From the IMG/VR virus record IMGVR_UViG_3300046536_000184, positions 1 through 27,824 of that record: a stretch of DNA of 27,824 nt. One strand, written 5' to 3'. Below, in pieces: positions 1-7,990 of this stretch (its first letter is position 1; each line of letters begins with the position of its first letter). The translations under genes and the position numbers were made by a program. The notes under the pieces are model-generated. The model was not told where the DNA came from and did not search any database. It saw only the letters and a list, made by a program, of their open reading frames with translations. This DNA is from a virus.

Positions 1-31
1 CGTTTCCCTTTGATCTTTTTGAGATTGTACC

Positions 32-460
32 ATGCCACGCAGAACTGCTGAAGAGAAAGCGGCTTTGTTTTATCGCGCTGGCAGAAAGGCGCCAGCTCCG
101 CCGCGTGACTTGTCGACCCGTGCCAAGTTCATCTGGCGTTCGATCACGGCGTCGAAGCCCATCGACTGGTTTGGCGGCGGGGCGCTTGGGTTGCTTGCCG
201 ATCATTGTGAGACGCAGGCACGTTTGGAGGAGGTTTGGCGGCGGTTGCGAAGGTTTCCGGTGGGGTCGAAGGAAGGCCGCGAACTTGTGCTGACGGAGCT
301 GCGGCCGTTGCGGATCAACTACGCGATGTCGGCGCGGTTGCTGCGGCTGTCGGTGCAGGCCGAGGTCGCTCCGATGGAAGCGAAGCGTGACGAGGTGACG
401 AATGATCCCGGTGACGAACTGGTAGGAGGCGGCGCGGTGAAGCTCCGAGCGGTGGCATGA
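32..460 (+). CDS. Phage terminase small subunit, P27-like
   Basis: Likely the DNA-recognition subunit of the packaging motor, which binds phage DNA and hands it to the large terminase. The 142-residue product is basic and helical. It starts with a short charged N-terminus, then has a predicted helix-turn-helix-like segment around residues 25-60 and a helical middle around 60-110. The call rests on size, position directly before a clear large terminase, and resemblance to P27-type small terminases (an early PRDLSTRAK-x-W segment). The ATG at 32 has no strong Shine-Dalgarno site in the 31 bases visible upstream, so the start is not certain. The last codons overlap the next ATG by 4 bases (ATGA), so the two are probably translationally coupled. 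Confidence 0.72.
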   Translation: MPRRTAEEKAALFYRAGRKAPAPPRDLSTRAKFIWRSITASKPIDWFGGGALGLLADHCETQARLEEVWRRLRRFPVGSKEGRELVLTELRPLRINYAMSARLLRLSVQAEVAPMEAKRDEVTNDPGDELVGGGAVKLRAVA

Positions 461-618
461 TCATCGAAATCCTCTTCGTGGTGACGATGTTTTTGTGGTT
501 CCTGACAATCCTTCCGTTTCCGCCGCTGGCGCCGTTTGCGTCGACGAACGTGTTTTTGGCCTTTACGTCAGTGCTGCTGCTCGGCTTGTTCATCTTCCTG
601 CCGGGTTTGCGAGGATAA
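457..618 (+). CDS. Tiny two-helix membrane protein
   Basis: A 53-residue ORF begins at the ATGA overlap with the small terminase stop and ends 6 bases before the large terminase GTG. The product is almost all hydrophobic: one likely membrane helix at about residues 4-20 (IEILFVVTMFLWFLTILP), a proline-rich turn (PFPPLAPF), and a second helix at about 31-49. It ends in a short basic tail. Size and topology are holin-like, but position between the two terminase genes is not a usual place for a holin and no lysis gene adjoins it. I do not recognise a family. It could be a membrane protein of unknown use or, less likely, only a spacer between the coupled terminase genes. Confidence 0.55.
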   Translation: MIIEILFVVTMFLWFLTILPFPPLAPFASTNVFLAFTSVLLLGLFIFLPGLRG

Positions 619-624
619 CTGGCA

Positions 625-2136
625 GTGACACCCGACCGCGCCGATCGGGTTATCAGATTTATCGAGAAGTACCTGGTGACGCCCGAGGGCGCGCATGTCG
701 GCGAGCCGATCCGGCTGCGCGACTGGCAGAAGGCGATCATCCACCAGATCTACGACACGCCGACGCGCCAGGCGATCGTCAGCATGGGGCGCAAGAACGG
801 CAAGACGGCGCTCATTGCGATGCTGGTGGTGACGCACCTGGTCGGCCCGGAGGCCGAGCGCAACGCGCAGTTGTTCTCGTCGGCGCAGTCGCGGGACCAG
901 GCGTCGATCGTGTTTTCGTTGGCGGCGAAGATGGTGCGGATGTCGCGCGAGATGAGCGATCCGAACCTGGTGGTGGTGCGGGACTCGGCGAAGGAATTGT
1001 TCTCGCCGCTGACGGGATCGCGCTACAAGGCGCTGGCGGCGGATGCGAAGACGACGTTCGGGTTTAGTCCGGCCCTCGTCATTCACGACGAACTGGGCCA
1101 AGTGCGCGGGCCGAAGAGCGATCTTTACGACGCGCTTGAAACGGCGATGGGCGCGCACGAGCACCCGCTGTCGATCGTCATCTCGACACAGGCGCCGACC
1201 GCGGCTGACCTGTTGTCGCAACTAATCGACTATGCCAAGGCCGGCACCGATCCCTCGCAGAAGCTGATCCTGTTCGCGGCGGCCGAGGATGCGGCGCTCG
1301 ACGATCCCGACACCTGGCGGCAGGCCAACCCGGCGCTTGGCGACTTCCTCAACATCGGCGAGATCGAGAAGCTGGCTGAGAAGGCGAAGCGGATGCCGAG
1401 CTTCGAGTCGGCGTTCCGCAACCTGCACCTGAATCAGCGGGTGTCGGCGCTGGCGCAGCTCTTCTCGCTGTCGGTGTGGGAGGCCAATGGTGGCGAACCC
1501 GAGATGGAGGCCTTCGCTAACGGCCCGGTGTATGGCGGGCTCGACCTGTCGGGGCGGCAGGATCTGACGGCGCTGGTGCTGGTCGCCGAGGGTCCGCCGG
1601 GAACGTGGAACGTATGGCCGCATTTCTGGACGCCGGCCGACACGCTGCGCGACCGGGCACAACGCGACAAGGCGCCGTATGACACCTGGGCGCAGCAGGG
1701 ATTCATCACCGCGGTGCCGGGTGTGACCATCGATTACGGCTTTGTCGCACAACGCCTCGGCGAGATCTCGAAACGCTGCAACATCCGCTCGATCCGCTTT
1801 GACCGCTGGCGCATCGATGAGCTGAAGGCGGCGACCACGGCGATCGGCCTGAACCTGCCGCTGGAGGAGCACGGCCAAGGGTTCCGCGACATGGCACCGG
1901 CGCTGGATGCGCTGGAGACGGTGGCGCTGCAACAGCGCCTGCGGCACGGCATGCACCCGGTGATGACGATGTGCGCGGCCAATGCCACGGTGGTCACTGA
2001 CCCGGCCGGCAATCGGAAGCTGGAGAAGGCAAAGTCGTCGGGCCGTATCGACGGGATGCAGGCGCTGGCGATGGCAGTCAGTGCCGCCACGGTCAACACA
2101 CGGCTGCCGTTCAACGTCCGCGCACTGATCGGCTGA
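625..2136 (+). CDS. terL: Phage terminase large subunit (ATPase and nuclease)
   Basis: The motor and nuclease that cuts concatemeric phage DNA and pumps it into the prohead through the portal. The 503-residue product shows the N-terminal ATPase with Walker A at about residues 55-61 (GRKNGKT), Walker B at about 151-156 (LVIHDE) and a coupling motif at about 184-190 (VISTQA). The C-terminal RNase H-like nuclease follows, with the first acidic site in GGLDLSGRQDLTAL (about 304-317), another at IRFDRWRID (about 390-398) and a last acidic residue in RIDGMQALA near the end. It uses a GTG start at 625, six bases after the previous stop. The family resemblance is to the terminase_1/HK97-type large subunits. 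All expected motifs are present, so it should be functional. Confidence 0.95.
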   Translation: MTPDRADRVIRFIEKYLVTPEGAHVGEPIRLRDWQKAIIHQIYDTPTRQAIVSMGRKNGKTALIAMLVVTHLVGPEAERNAQLFSSAQSRDQASIVFSLAAKMVRMSREMSDPNLVVVRDSAKELFSPLTGSRYKALAADAKTTFGFSPALVIHDELGQVRGPKSDLYDALETAMGAHEHPLSIVISTQAPTAADLLSQLIDYAKAGTDPSQKLILFAAAEDAALDDPDTWRQANPALGDFLNIGEIEKLAEKAKRMPSFESAFRNLHLNQRVSALAQLFSLSVWEANGGEPEMEAFANGPVYGGLDLSGRQDLTALVLVAEGPPGTWNVWPHFWTPADTLRDRAQRDKAPYDTWAQQGFITAVPGVTIDYGFVAQRLGEISKRCNIRSIRFDRWRIDELKAATTAIGLNLPLEEHGQGFRDMAPALDALETVALQQRLRHGMHPVMTMCAANATVVTDPAGNRKLEKAKSSGRIDGMQALAMAVSAATVNTRLPFNVRALIG

Positions 2137-2143
2137 AAGGAGA
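2137..2143 (+). promoter_or_regulatory. Strong Shine-Dalgarno for the zinc-ribbon and capsid pair
   Basis: AAGGAGA lies right after the large terminase stop, with AGGAG 8 bases before the ATG at 2151. The following protease-capsid start at 2300 has no visible site of its own and overlaps the zinc-ribbon stop. This one site may therefore drive both genes by coupled translation. Confidence 0.6.
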
Positions 2144-2150
2144 CTTACGG

Positions 2151-2303
2151 ATGCAGACCTGCCCGCATTGCGGAGCGGAAAATTCCGCCGATTCCGCGAA
2201 CTGCTCAAACTGCGGCCAGCCGATGAAAGCGGACGAGCCGGATGACGCGGCCAGTTGGCCAGCCGCGCTGGTCGTGGCCGAATTGCTTCAGTCGGACCGA
2301 TGA
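2151..2303 (+). CDS. Small zinc-ribbon protein
   Basis: A 50-residue product starts with MQTCPHCGAENS and has a second pair in NCSNCGQ, giving a CxxC-x10-CxxC arrangement at residues 4, 7, 18 and 21. This is a classic short zinc ribbon of the zinc_ribbon_2 type. The rest (about 26-50) is an acidic linker and a short amphipathic helix. It has the best ribosome binding site in the area and ends in an ATGA overlap with the protease-capsid start. Whether it works as a protein (a scaffold, packaging or regulatory partner) or mainly as a leader that sets capsid translation is not shown by the sequence. The cysteine spacing is too regular to be chance. Confidence 0.72.
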   Translation: MQTCPHCGAENSADSANCSNCGQPMKADEPDDAASWPAALVVAELLQSDR

Positions 2304-4255
2304 TCCGCAAGAAGGAGAAAGCGGCGCCGCCGCCCGCCGGCGACCCGCAAGAGTTCGTCATGTCCGACGGCAGCGTCGACCGCATGGGCGACGTGATCGA
2401 CCCGGACGGCTGGCTGCTCGACAATTTCCGCAAGAACCCGGTGGCGCTGTTCGGCCACGATTCGAGCTTCCCGATCGGCAAGTGGTCCGATGTCGGCGTT
2501 CGCCGCGGCGCACTCACCGGACGGCTCGACCTCATGGACCCGGTCTCCGACCGGCAGCGCGAGATCAAGGCCGCGGTCGATGCCGGGGTGCTCCGCGCGG
2601 TCTCGGTCGGGTTTCATCCCAGCAAATACGAGCCGCTTGAAGGCTCCAAGAACGGTGGCCTGCACTTCCTCGAACAGGAACTCGTCGAGTGCTCGCTCGT
2701 CAGCGTGCCCGCTAACGCGAATGCCTTGGCGATTGCCAAGTCCATCGGACTATCCCGCGAGACGCAAAGCCTGATCTTCGGCGTGCCAGCCGAACCGGAT
2801 CAGCAAGGCTCCCCGCGGCCCATCGGCGTGCCAGCCGGATCAGACACCCTCATCCGAAAGCACAAACCGATGAACCAGCTCAGCGAACGCATCCAAGCCA
2901 AACAGACCGAACTCGTCGCCATGCGCGACCAGTTGACCAGCATCGACCCCGACGAATCGTCGAAGATGGACGATCTCACCCTGCGTATCGAGGAAGCGCA
3001 GAACCTTATCGCCACCTGGGAACGGGCCGAGAAGGCGCTCGGTGCCACGGCAAGCGAAGCCATCAACGTCCCGGCGGCCCGCACCACGGTCTACGCACCG
3101 AACCAGCCGCTGCCGGCAAGCGCACCCAAAACCTGGGCGCAGCCGAAAAAGAAGGAGGAGCCGGGATATCTGTACCTGCGCCACATGGCCTGCGTGGCGC
3201 TGTCGCACATCACCAAGAAGCCGATCGATGTGGTGATGCAGGAACGCTATGGAAGTTACGGCGATTTCGACGTTACCCGCGGGGTCAGCGACTGGTTTAT
3301 CCGCGCCGCCAGCGCGCCGGCAACGATCGGCGGCGCGGGCTGGGCCGACACCCTCGCCACCACGACATATGGCGAGTTCCTCGATCTGCTCTATCCCGGC
3401 TCGGTCTATGGGCCGCTGTCGTCCTACGGGTTCAGAGCAACCCTCGGGCGCTTTGCGGTGCTGTCGATGCCGACCCGTGTCACCACACCCACGGTGGCGG
3501 GCTCGTTCATCGCCGAGGGCGCGCCCATCCCGGTGCGGCAGGCGGCCTTCACGCCGATCACCATCGGCCTGAAAAAGATGGCGGTGATCACGTCGTACAC
3601 GCGGGAAATCGCCGAGCATTCCAACCCGCAGATTGAAGCCATCCTGCGCTCGCTGATCATGGAAGACACGCATATCGCCATCGACACGATCCTCTTGGAC
3701 GCGACGGCGGTGAGCGGCGTGCGACCAGCCGGATTGCGCAGTGGCGTTGCCGGCCTGACACCGACGGCCGGCGGCGGATTCACCGCGCTGGTCGGCGACA
3801 TCAAGCAGATGATCAACGTTCTGGCCTCCGCCAATTCGTTGCGTTCGCCGGTGTGGATCATGCACCCGTCGCAGACCAACTCGATCGGGCTGACGGCGAC
3901 CGCCAACGGCGTTTTCCCGTTCAAGCAGGAAATCGACGGCAAGATGCTGCAAGGCTACCCGGTGATCGTTTCGTCCACGCAGACCTCGGGGACGGTCATG
4001 CTGCTGGACGCCGCCGACTTCATGTCGGTGAGCGGAGACGACCCGCGCTTTGAGGTCAGCGACCAGGCGACGCTGCACTTCGAGGACACCACACCGCTGC
4101 AACTGACGACCGGCGCACAAGGCTCGGGTGTCGTCGCAACGCCGACGCGGTCCATGTACCAGACCGACAGCCTGGCGCTGCGCATGATCCTGCCGATGAA
4201 CTGGGCCATGCGCCGCAGCGGCGTGATCGCCTGGATCGCGGCGGTCACTTGGTAG
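2300..4255 (+). CDS. HK97-type prohead protease fused to major capsid protein
   Basis: One 651-residue polypeptide carries both the maturation protease and the capsid subunit. The protease half (about 18-150) is an S78/U35-type prohead protease: the likely catalytic His53 is in FGHDSSFPIG, Ser102 is in RAVSVGFHP, and the conserved ECSLVSVPANANA strand is at about 130-142. A linker with two GVPA segments (161-180) leads into a coiled coil at about 191-245, like the HK97 delta domain, which is normally cut off after assembly. The HK97-fold capsid domain fills about 290-651. The start chosen is the ATG at 2300, which overlaps the zinc-ribbon stop. A longer frame opens upstream but would overlap that gene deeply. 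An in-frame ATG at 2870, exactly where the delta-like region begins, could give a capsid-only product of 461 residues. Confidence 0.92.
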   Translation: MIRKKEKAAPPPAGDPQEFVMSDGSVDRMGDVIDPDGWLLDNFRKNPVALFGHDSSFPIGKWSDVGVRRGALTGRLDLMDPVSDRQREIKAAVDAGVLRAVSVGFHPSKYEPLEGSKNGGLHFLEQELVECSLVSVPANANALAIAKSIGLSRETQSLIFGVPAEPDQQGSPRPIGVPAGSDTLIRKHKPMNQLSERIQAKQTELVAMRDQLTSIDPDESSKMDDLTLRIEEAQNLIATWERAEKALGATASEAINVPAARTTVYAPNQPLPASAPKTWAQPKKKEEPGYLYLRHMACVALSHITKKPIDVVMQERYGSYGDFDVTRGVSDWFIRAASAPATIGGAGWADTLATTTYGEFLDLLYPGSVYGPLSSYGFRATLGRFAVLSMPTRVTTPTVAGSFIAEGAPIPVRQAAFTPITIGLKKMAVITSYTREIAEHSNPQIEAILRSLIMEDTHIAIDTILLDATAVSGVRPAGLRSGVAGLTPTAGGGFTALVGDIKQMINVLASANSLRSPVWIMHPSQTNSIGLTATANGVFPFKQEIDGKMLQGYPVIVSSTQTSGTVMLLDAADFMSVSGDDPRFEVSDQATLHFEDTTPLQLTTGAQGSGVVATPTRSMYQTDSLALRMILPMNWAMRRSGVIAWIAAVTW

Positions 4256-4324
4256 GACGACGGTACACCTGGCGCATTCCGGCGCAGTGGTTGCTGCGCC
4301 GGATCGTCACCAAAGGAGACGATG

Positions 4325-4822
4325 ATGCCGGAAGAGGATCTGAGCCCGTATCCGAGCCAGGCGGAACTCAACGAGATGGTGCTGGCCGCCGTCCTGACGG
4401 CGCCGCTGGGGGAGCCGAGGATCGTCGCACGCGACGGCGACGACCTCACCCCGGTGATGACCCAGGCACAAAATGATTTCGCCATGCTGGTCGCCTGCGG
4501 CCCGCCGCCGGAGTCGCTGCCGCCGATCAACATCGACGTTCCCAGCGTGCAGCCGCAGAGTGCTGCGCCCGGTGAAACGCTCACCTGCACGATGGGAAAC
4601 TGGACCGGCGAGCCGACCGCTTACGCCTACCAATGGCTGAGCGACGGCGAGAGCGAGCTTGGCACCGGCGACAGCTATACCGTGGTCGCGAGCGACAGCG
4701 GCACCAGCATCAGTTGCGTCGTCACCGCGACGAACGCCAATGGCTCGACCGCGGCGCCGCCATCGAATGCGGTCGCGGTGAATGGCAATGGCGCCACCCG
4801 CGGCCGCAGCCGCCGTGGCTGA
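4325..4822 (+). CDS. Ig-like domain protein, probable capsid decoration
   Basis: The 165-residue product has an unrecognised acidic N-terminal part (about 1-63) and a C-terminal Ig-like fold of about 90 residues. That domain shows the typical pattern of a cysteine strand in GETLTCTMGNW, the tryptophan strand YAYQWLSDG, a GDSYTVVASDSGTSISC strand and VTATNANGST. Such domains decorate phage heads and tails and are thought to bind surface sugars weakly. Its place between capsid and portal favours a head decoration role, as in Hoc-type proteins; this is inference. AGGAG at 4314-4318 is 6 bases from the ATG at 4325 and only 3 from the ATG at 4322, so I prefer 4325. The end overlaps the portal gene by up to 41 bases. 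Confidence 0.7.
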   Translation: MPEEDLSPYPSQAELNEMVLAAVLTAPLGEPRIVARDGDDLTPVMTQAQNDFAMLVACGPPPESLPPINIDVPSVQPQSAAPGETLTCTMGNWTGEPTAYAYQWLSDGESELGTGDSYTVVASDSGTSISCVVTATNANGSTAAPPSNAVAVNGNGATRGRSRRG

Positions 4823-6242
4823 ATCGACGGCGCTGGCGCGGGTGCTGTCGGCCGCCGGCCGCATCCTCCGCCCGCGCGCCAAGCAGCAGATCGGCAACGG
4901 CTACCTGCTGCCGCTCGGCGGCGGCATCATCCCCACCGACTGGCCGCTGAATTACTGGCAACTCGGCTATAACCCGCTGCCGGCCGGCGGCGGCGCGATC
5001 GTCTATGCCTGTGTCGCGGCCTATTCCCAAACGACGGCAATGTGTCCCGGCACGCACTGGCGCTCGACCGGCGATGGCGGCCGCGAGCGGGTGGCGAATT
5101 CGGCGCTCTCGCGCATCCTCAAGCGGCCGAACAGCTATCAGTCGATCAGCGACTTCCTGCTCAACCTCACCGGCGCGCTTTACGACACCGGCAACGCTTA
5201 TGCGTTGGCGCTGCGCAACAACCGCTACGAGGTCAGCGAGCTGCACCTGATGGATTCGCGGATCTCGGCACCGCACGTCGCGGTCGATGGCAGCGTCTAT
5301 TACAACGTCGCCGGCAACCCGATGGTCGAGGCCAGCATCCCGCACGATGCGCTGACCGCGGTTCCGGCGCGCGACGTGCTGCACATCCGGCTCGATACCC
5401 GCAACATGCGCTACCGGCCGCTGATCGGCGAGCCGCCGCTGGTCAACGCAATGACCGACATCGCCGCCTCGAATGCGATGGTGCAGCAGGCATTGGCCTT
5501 CACGGCCAACCAGGCGCGCCCGAGCGGGGTGCTGACGACCCCTGACCTCTTTGACGAAGCGCAGGTCGCCGCGACGCGGGCGCGCTGGGAAGAGGTCACC
5601 AGCGGCGCCGGCGCCGGCCGCACGCCGATCCTCACCGGCGGCCTCAAATGGGAGCAGACCGCAACCACCAGCCGCGACGCGCAACTCGCCGAAATGCTCC
5701 AGATCACCGACGGCCGTATCGCCTCGGTCTATCGCATACCGCTGGAGCTGCTCAGCTTGTTCACCGCCGGTGCGCCGCCCAAGGCCGCCTCGACCGAAAA
5801 CCTCATGCGCTTCTGGATCGCCTCGGGGCTCGGCTTCTGCCTCAACCATATCGAGGAAGCGGTCGGCAATTTCTTCGGCCTCGGCGGTTGGCCGGACGAA
5901 TACCTCGAACTCGACACCGCGGCGCTGGAGCGCAGCAACCTGAAAGACCGCATCGCGGCGCTGGCGCAAGGTGTCCAAGGCGGCATCTTCTCACCCAACG
6001 AGGCGCGCCGCCTGGAAGACCTGCCCGAGGCGGAAGACGGCGACGAGCCCAGGGTGCAGCAGCAGGTCGTGCCGCTCAGCGCCTGGTCGGCGACGCCGCC
6101 CGCGACCTCGGCGCCCGCCTCTGCACCGGCCGCACCGCCCGAGGATTCGCCTTCCGCAGACTCCGGGGATGTGCCGAATGCCAACCAGTTCGCCGCCAGC
6201 ATCCTGCGCGCCGCCAATGACCACAGCCGAACTCTTCACTGA
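4782..6242 (+). CDS. Phage portal protein, HK97 family
   Basis: Forms the ring at the special capsid vertex through which DNA enters and leaves, and on which the connector and tail are built. The 486-residue product carries HK97/SPP1-type portal features: [12 protein letters not shown] (about 110-121), a [16 protein letters not shown] segment (about 127-142), LHLMDSRIS (about 149-157), the [14 protein letters not shown] region (about 207-220), and a late [10 protein letters not shown]-like stretch. The C-terminus (about 425-486) is rich in Ala and Pro and is probably disordered. The start is uncertain: ATG 4782, ATG 4788 and GTG 4815 are all in frame and none has a strong Shine-Dalgarno site. 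It sits after the capsid gene, the reverse of the usual HK97 order. Confidence 0.9.
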   Translation: MAMAPPAAAAAVAESTALARVLSAAGRILRPRAKQQIGNGYLLPLGGGIIPTDWPLNYWQLGYNPLPAGGGAIVYACVAAYSQTTAMCPGTHWRSTGDGGRERVANSALSRILKRPNSYQSISDFLLNLTGALYDTGNAYALALRNNRYEVSELHLMDSRISAPHVAVDGSVYYNVAGNPMVEASIPHDALTAVPARDVLHIRLDTRNMRYRPLIGEPPLVNAMTDIAASNAMVQQALAFTANQARPSGVLTTPDLFDEAQVAATRARWEEVTSGAGAGRTPILTGGLKWEQTATTSRDAQLAEMLQITDGRIASVYRIPLELLSLFTAGAPPKAASTENLMRFWIASGLGFCLNHIEEAVGNFFGLGGWPDEYLELDTAALERSNLKDRIAALAQGVQGGIFSPNEARRLEDLPEAEDGDEPRVQQQVVPLSAWSATPPATSAPASAPAAPPEDSPSADSGDVPNANQFAASILRAANDHSRTLH

Positions 6243-6900
6243 CGGCTGGGCCGATGCGCTCGGCCAGGTGCTCGCCACCGAGCGCCGCGAGTGGCAACGC
6301 GAGCGCGAACTCGCCAGCGCCGAGCACCGCCGCATCGTCGCCGAGCTGCAAGCCGAGGTCGCCCAAATCAAGCTGCACCTGTTCGAGACGCTGCAGCAGA
6401 AACTTGCCGCTTTGCAGAATGGCCCGCCGGGGCCGCCAGGCGAGGCTGGAGCGCGGGGAGAGCCGGGGGAGGCTATCACGGGGCCGCCGGGGGAACAGGG
6501 CATCCCTGGGCCTCCTGGCGCGCCCGGTGAGGTCGGGCCGCCTGGGGAGAGGGGCGCCGACGCGCCGGTCGGCGAAGTTTGCGGGCTTTTTGACCGTGAA
6601 CGCGCGTACCGCAAGTTTGATCTCGTCACCTTCCACGGCTCGGAATGGCGGGCCCGGTGCGACGATCCGGGGGCGCTGCCCGGCGATGGCTGGGCGTTGT
6701 CGGGCCAGGTCGGTGGCCGTGGCAAGGCAGGAGAGCGGGGTGAGCGCGGACCCGCGGGGCCAGCCGCGCCGAGGCACGTCGATTGGGCTATTCAGGAATA
6801 CCGCGCCGCACCGATCTGGAGCGACGGATCGACCGGCCCGGTGCTCGACCTACGGTCCCTCTTCGAACTTTTCCATGGCGAGTCCAGCGGCCGGCGATGA
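6217..6900 (+). CDS. Collagen-like protein with N-terminal coiled coil
   Basis: The 227-residue product has three parts. A charged helix at about 15-67 ([15 protein letters not shown] and onward) is a probable trimeric coiled coil. A Gly-X-Y stretch at about 69-112 is almost all GPP, GEP, GEQ and GER triplets with one break near AIT, and a shorter one sits at about 167-183. Between and after them is a folded region with a CBM-like strand ([17 protein letters not shown], about 131-147) and PGDGWALSG. Such proteins occur in phages of alphaproteobacteria and likely form trimeric rods on the virion. The start is the ATG at 6217, overlapping the portal end by 26 bases; a longer frame to 5971 would run deep inside the portal gene. 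The Gly-X-Y stretch uses more GGG and CCT codons than its neighbours. Confidence 0.75.
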   Translation: MTTAELFTDGWADALGQVLATERREWQRERELASAEHRRIVAELQAEVAQIKLHLFETLQQKLAALQNGPPGPPGEAGARGEPGEAITGPPGEQGIPGPPGAPGEVGPPGERGADAPVGEVCGLFDRERAYRKFDLVTFHGSEWRARCDDPGALPGDGWALSGQVGGRGKAGERGERGPAGPAAPRHVDWAIQEYRAAPIWSDGSTGPVLDLRSLFELFHGESSGRR

Positions 6901-7523
6901 GAGCGCTCTTCACTACCGTCACCGTCCCGGCGTTGGTGCGCAGCCTTATCACCCTCGACGATCTGCGCGAGCAGCTGCGCATCAAGCCCAACGACACCGC
7001 CAACGACGGCTGGATGACCAAGGTCATCGCGCGCACCAGCACGCAGGCCGAGCAATACTGCAATCGGATCTTTGCCGTACAGACCTACGCCGAGACCTAC
7101 CGCGGCGGCGTCACCGGGCGGGACGGTGAGCCGCTCATTCTCGCCCAGGCGCCGGTCGACCCGGCGACGATCGCCATCACCATCGACGGTGCCGCGCTCG
7201 ATCCTGCCAACGATCTGGCGCTCGACCAGGATGCCGGCCTTGTTTACAGGATCACCACCCCGTACCTCTGGCAAAGCTCGACCTCGCTGGTGGTGACCTA
7301 CACCGCCGGCTTTGCCGAGATCCCCTACGACGTGCAGCAGGCGGTACTTGATCTCTGCACGATGGATAATGCCGGCCGCGGCCGCGACCCTATGCTGCGG
7401 GCTCAGGAATCCCCGGGACTTGGCCGCCAGGAGTTCTGGGTTGGTGGCATGCCCGGCGGCGCCACCATCCCGCAGGACATCGCGGGCGTGCTCGACGGTT
7501 ATCGGCGAGGACTCATCGGATGA
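6897..7523 (+). CDS. Head-tail connector protein, gp6-like
   Basis: The 208-residue product matches the pattern of HK97 gp6/gp15-type connector proteins, which dock below the portal and close the head. It has an early helical region ([19 protein letters not shown] and a helix with [12 protein letters not shown]), a central beta part ([19 protein letters not shown] and VVTYTAGF), and a helical end after [13 protein letters not shown]. The typical YTAGFxxIP-xx-V-x-A motif is clear at about 137-149. It starts with ATG overlapping the collagen-like gene's stop by 4 bases and stops in an overlap with the next gene, so it is part of the coupled head-completion block. The C-terminal tail [19 protein letters not shown] is typical of the group. 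Confidence 0.82.
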   Translation: MRALFTTVTVPALVRSLITLDDLREQLRIKPNDTANDGWMTKVIARTSTQAEQYCNRIFAVQTYAETYRGGVTGRDGEPLILAQAPVDPATIAITIDGAALDPANDLALDQDAGLVYRITTPYLWQSSTSLVVTYTAGFAEIPYDVQQAVLDLCTMDNAGRGRDPMLRAQESPGLGRQEFWVGGMPGGATIPQDIAGVLDGYRRGLIG

Positions 7524-7990
7524 TGGCGCCGGTCTTCACCACCGAGGTCGACGACAGGCACATCAAGCTGATGTTCGATCGGTTGCCGATGGCGCTGAAG
7601 ACCAACCTGCGTGTCACAATCACCAGTCTAGTCAACGAATTGCTCGCCAAGGTCCGCGCCACCGAGCCGCATCGGACTGGCCGGCTGAATGCGGAGACGC
7701 GGAGTTTTGTCGACGAGCGCGAGAACGCCATCCTCGGTCGGGTGCGAATCCTCGGGCCGAGCGGTCGCGGCCACAACGTCGCCGCCGCTGCGCTTGAATA
7801 TGGCGCGCACCGGGGCTTTCCGGTGAAGGCTTACGAACGGCGCGGCGGCGTCGGCGTCAGGGGATACCGGCGGCAGGCCAACATTGCTGAACGACGCTTC
7901 CTGCGTGGCCCCGCGGAGGAGATGCGCGCCAAGATACTCGCTGAGCTTCAGCAGGCGGTCGACAAATCGCTGGCGGAAGTGCAGCGATGA
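7520..7990 (+). CDS. HK97 gp10-family neck or tail-completion protein
   Basis: The 156-residue product has the mark of the HK97 gp10 family, the ALEYGAH motif at about 92-98 after a TEPHRTGRL strand (about 49-57). These proteins act at the head-tail joint, where they help the tail attach and finish assembly. The first 45 residues are a helix with FDRLPMALKTNLRVTI, and the C-terminal 50 form a basic helix rich in Arg, Glu and Lys. Two ATGs (7520, 7523) are possible and both overlap the previous stop. The 3' end overlaps the tail-terminator ATG at 7987. Order and overlaps put it in the expected connector series. Confidence 0.8.
   Translation: MMAPVFTTEVDDRHIKLMFDRLPMALKTNLRVTITSLVNELLAKVRATEPHRTGRLNAETRSFVDERENAILGRVRILGPSGRGHNVAAAALEYGAHRGFPVKAYERRGGVGVRGYRRQANIAERRFLRGPAEEMRAKILAELQQAVDKSLAEVQR

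Noticed and set aside
1222-2568. Long antisense frame of 448 residues
   Set aside because: It spans the large terminase on the opposite strand and is rich in Arg, Pro and Ser, the usual shadow of a GC-rich gene.
2840-4120. Long antisense frame of 426 residues across the capsid gene
   Set aside because: The opposite strand has a complete capsid gene with recognisable motifs, and this frame is Arg/His/Gly-rich with no motif.
4722-5978. Antisense frame of 418 residues across the portal gene
   Set aside because: It is the mirror of a gene with clear portal motifs, and has no ribosome site or domain.
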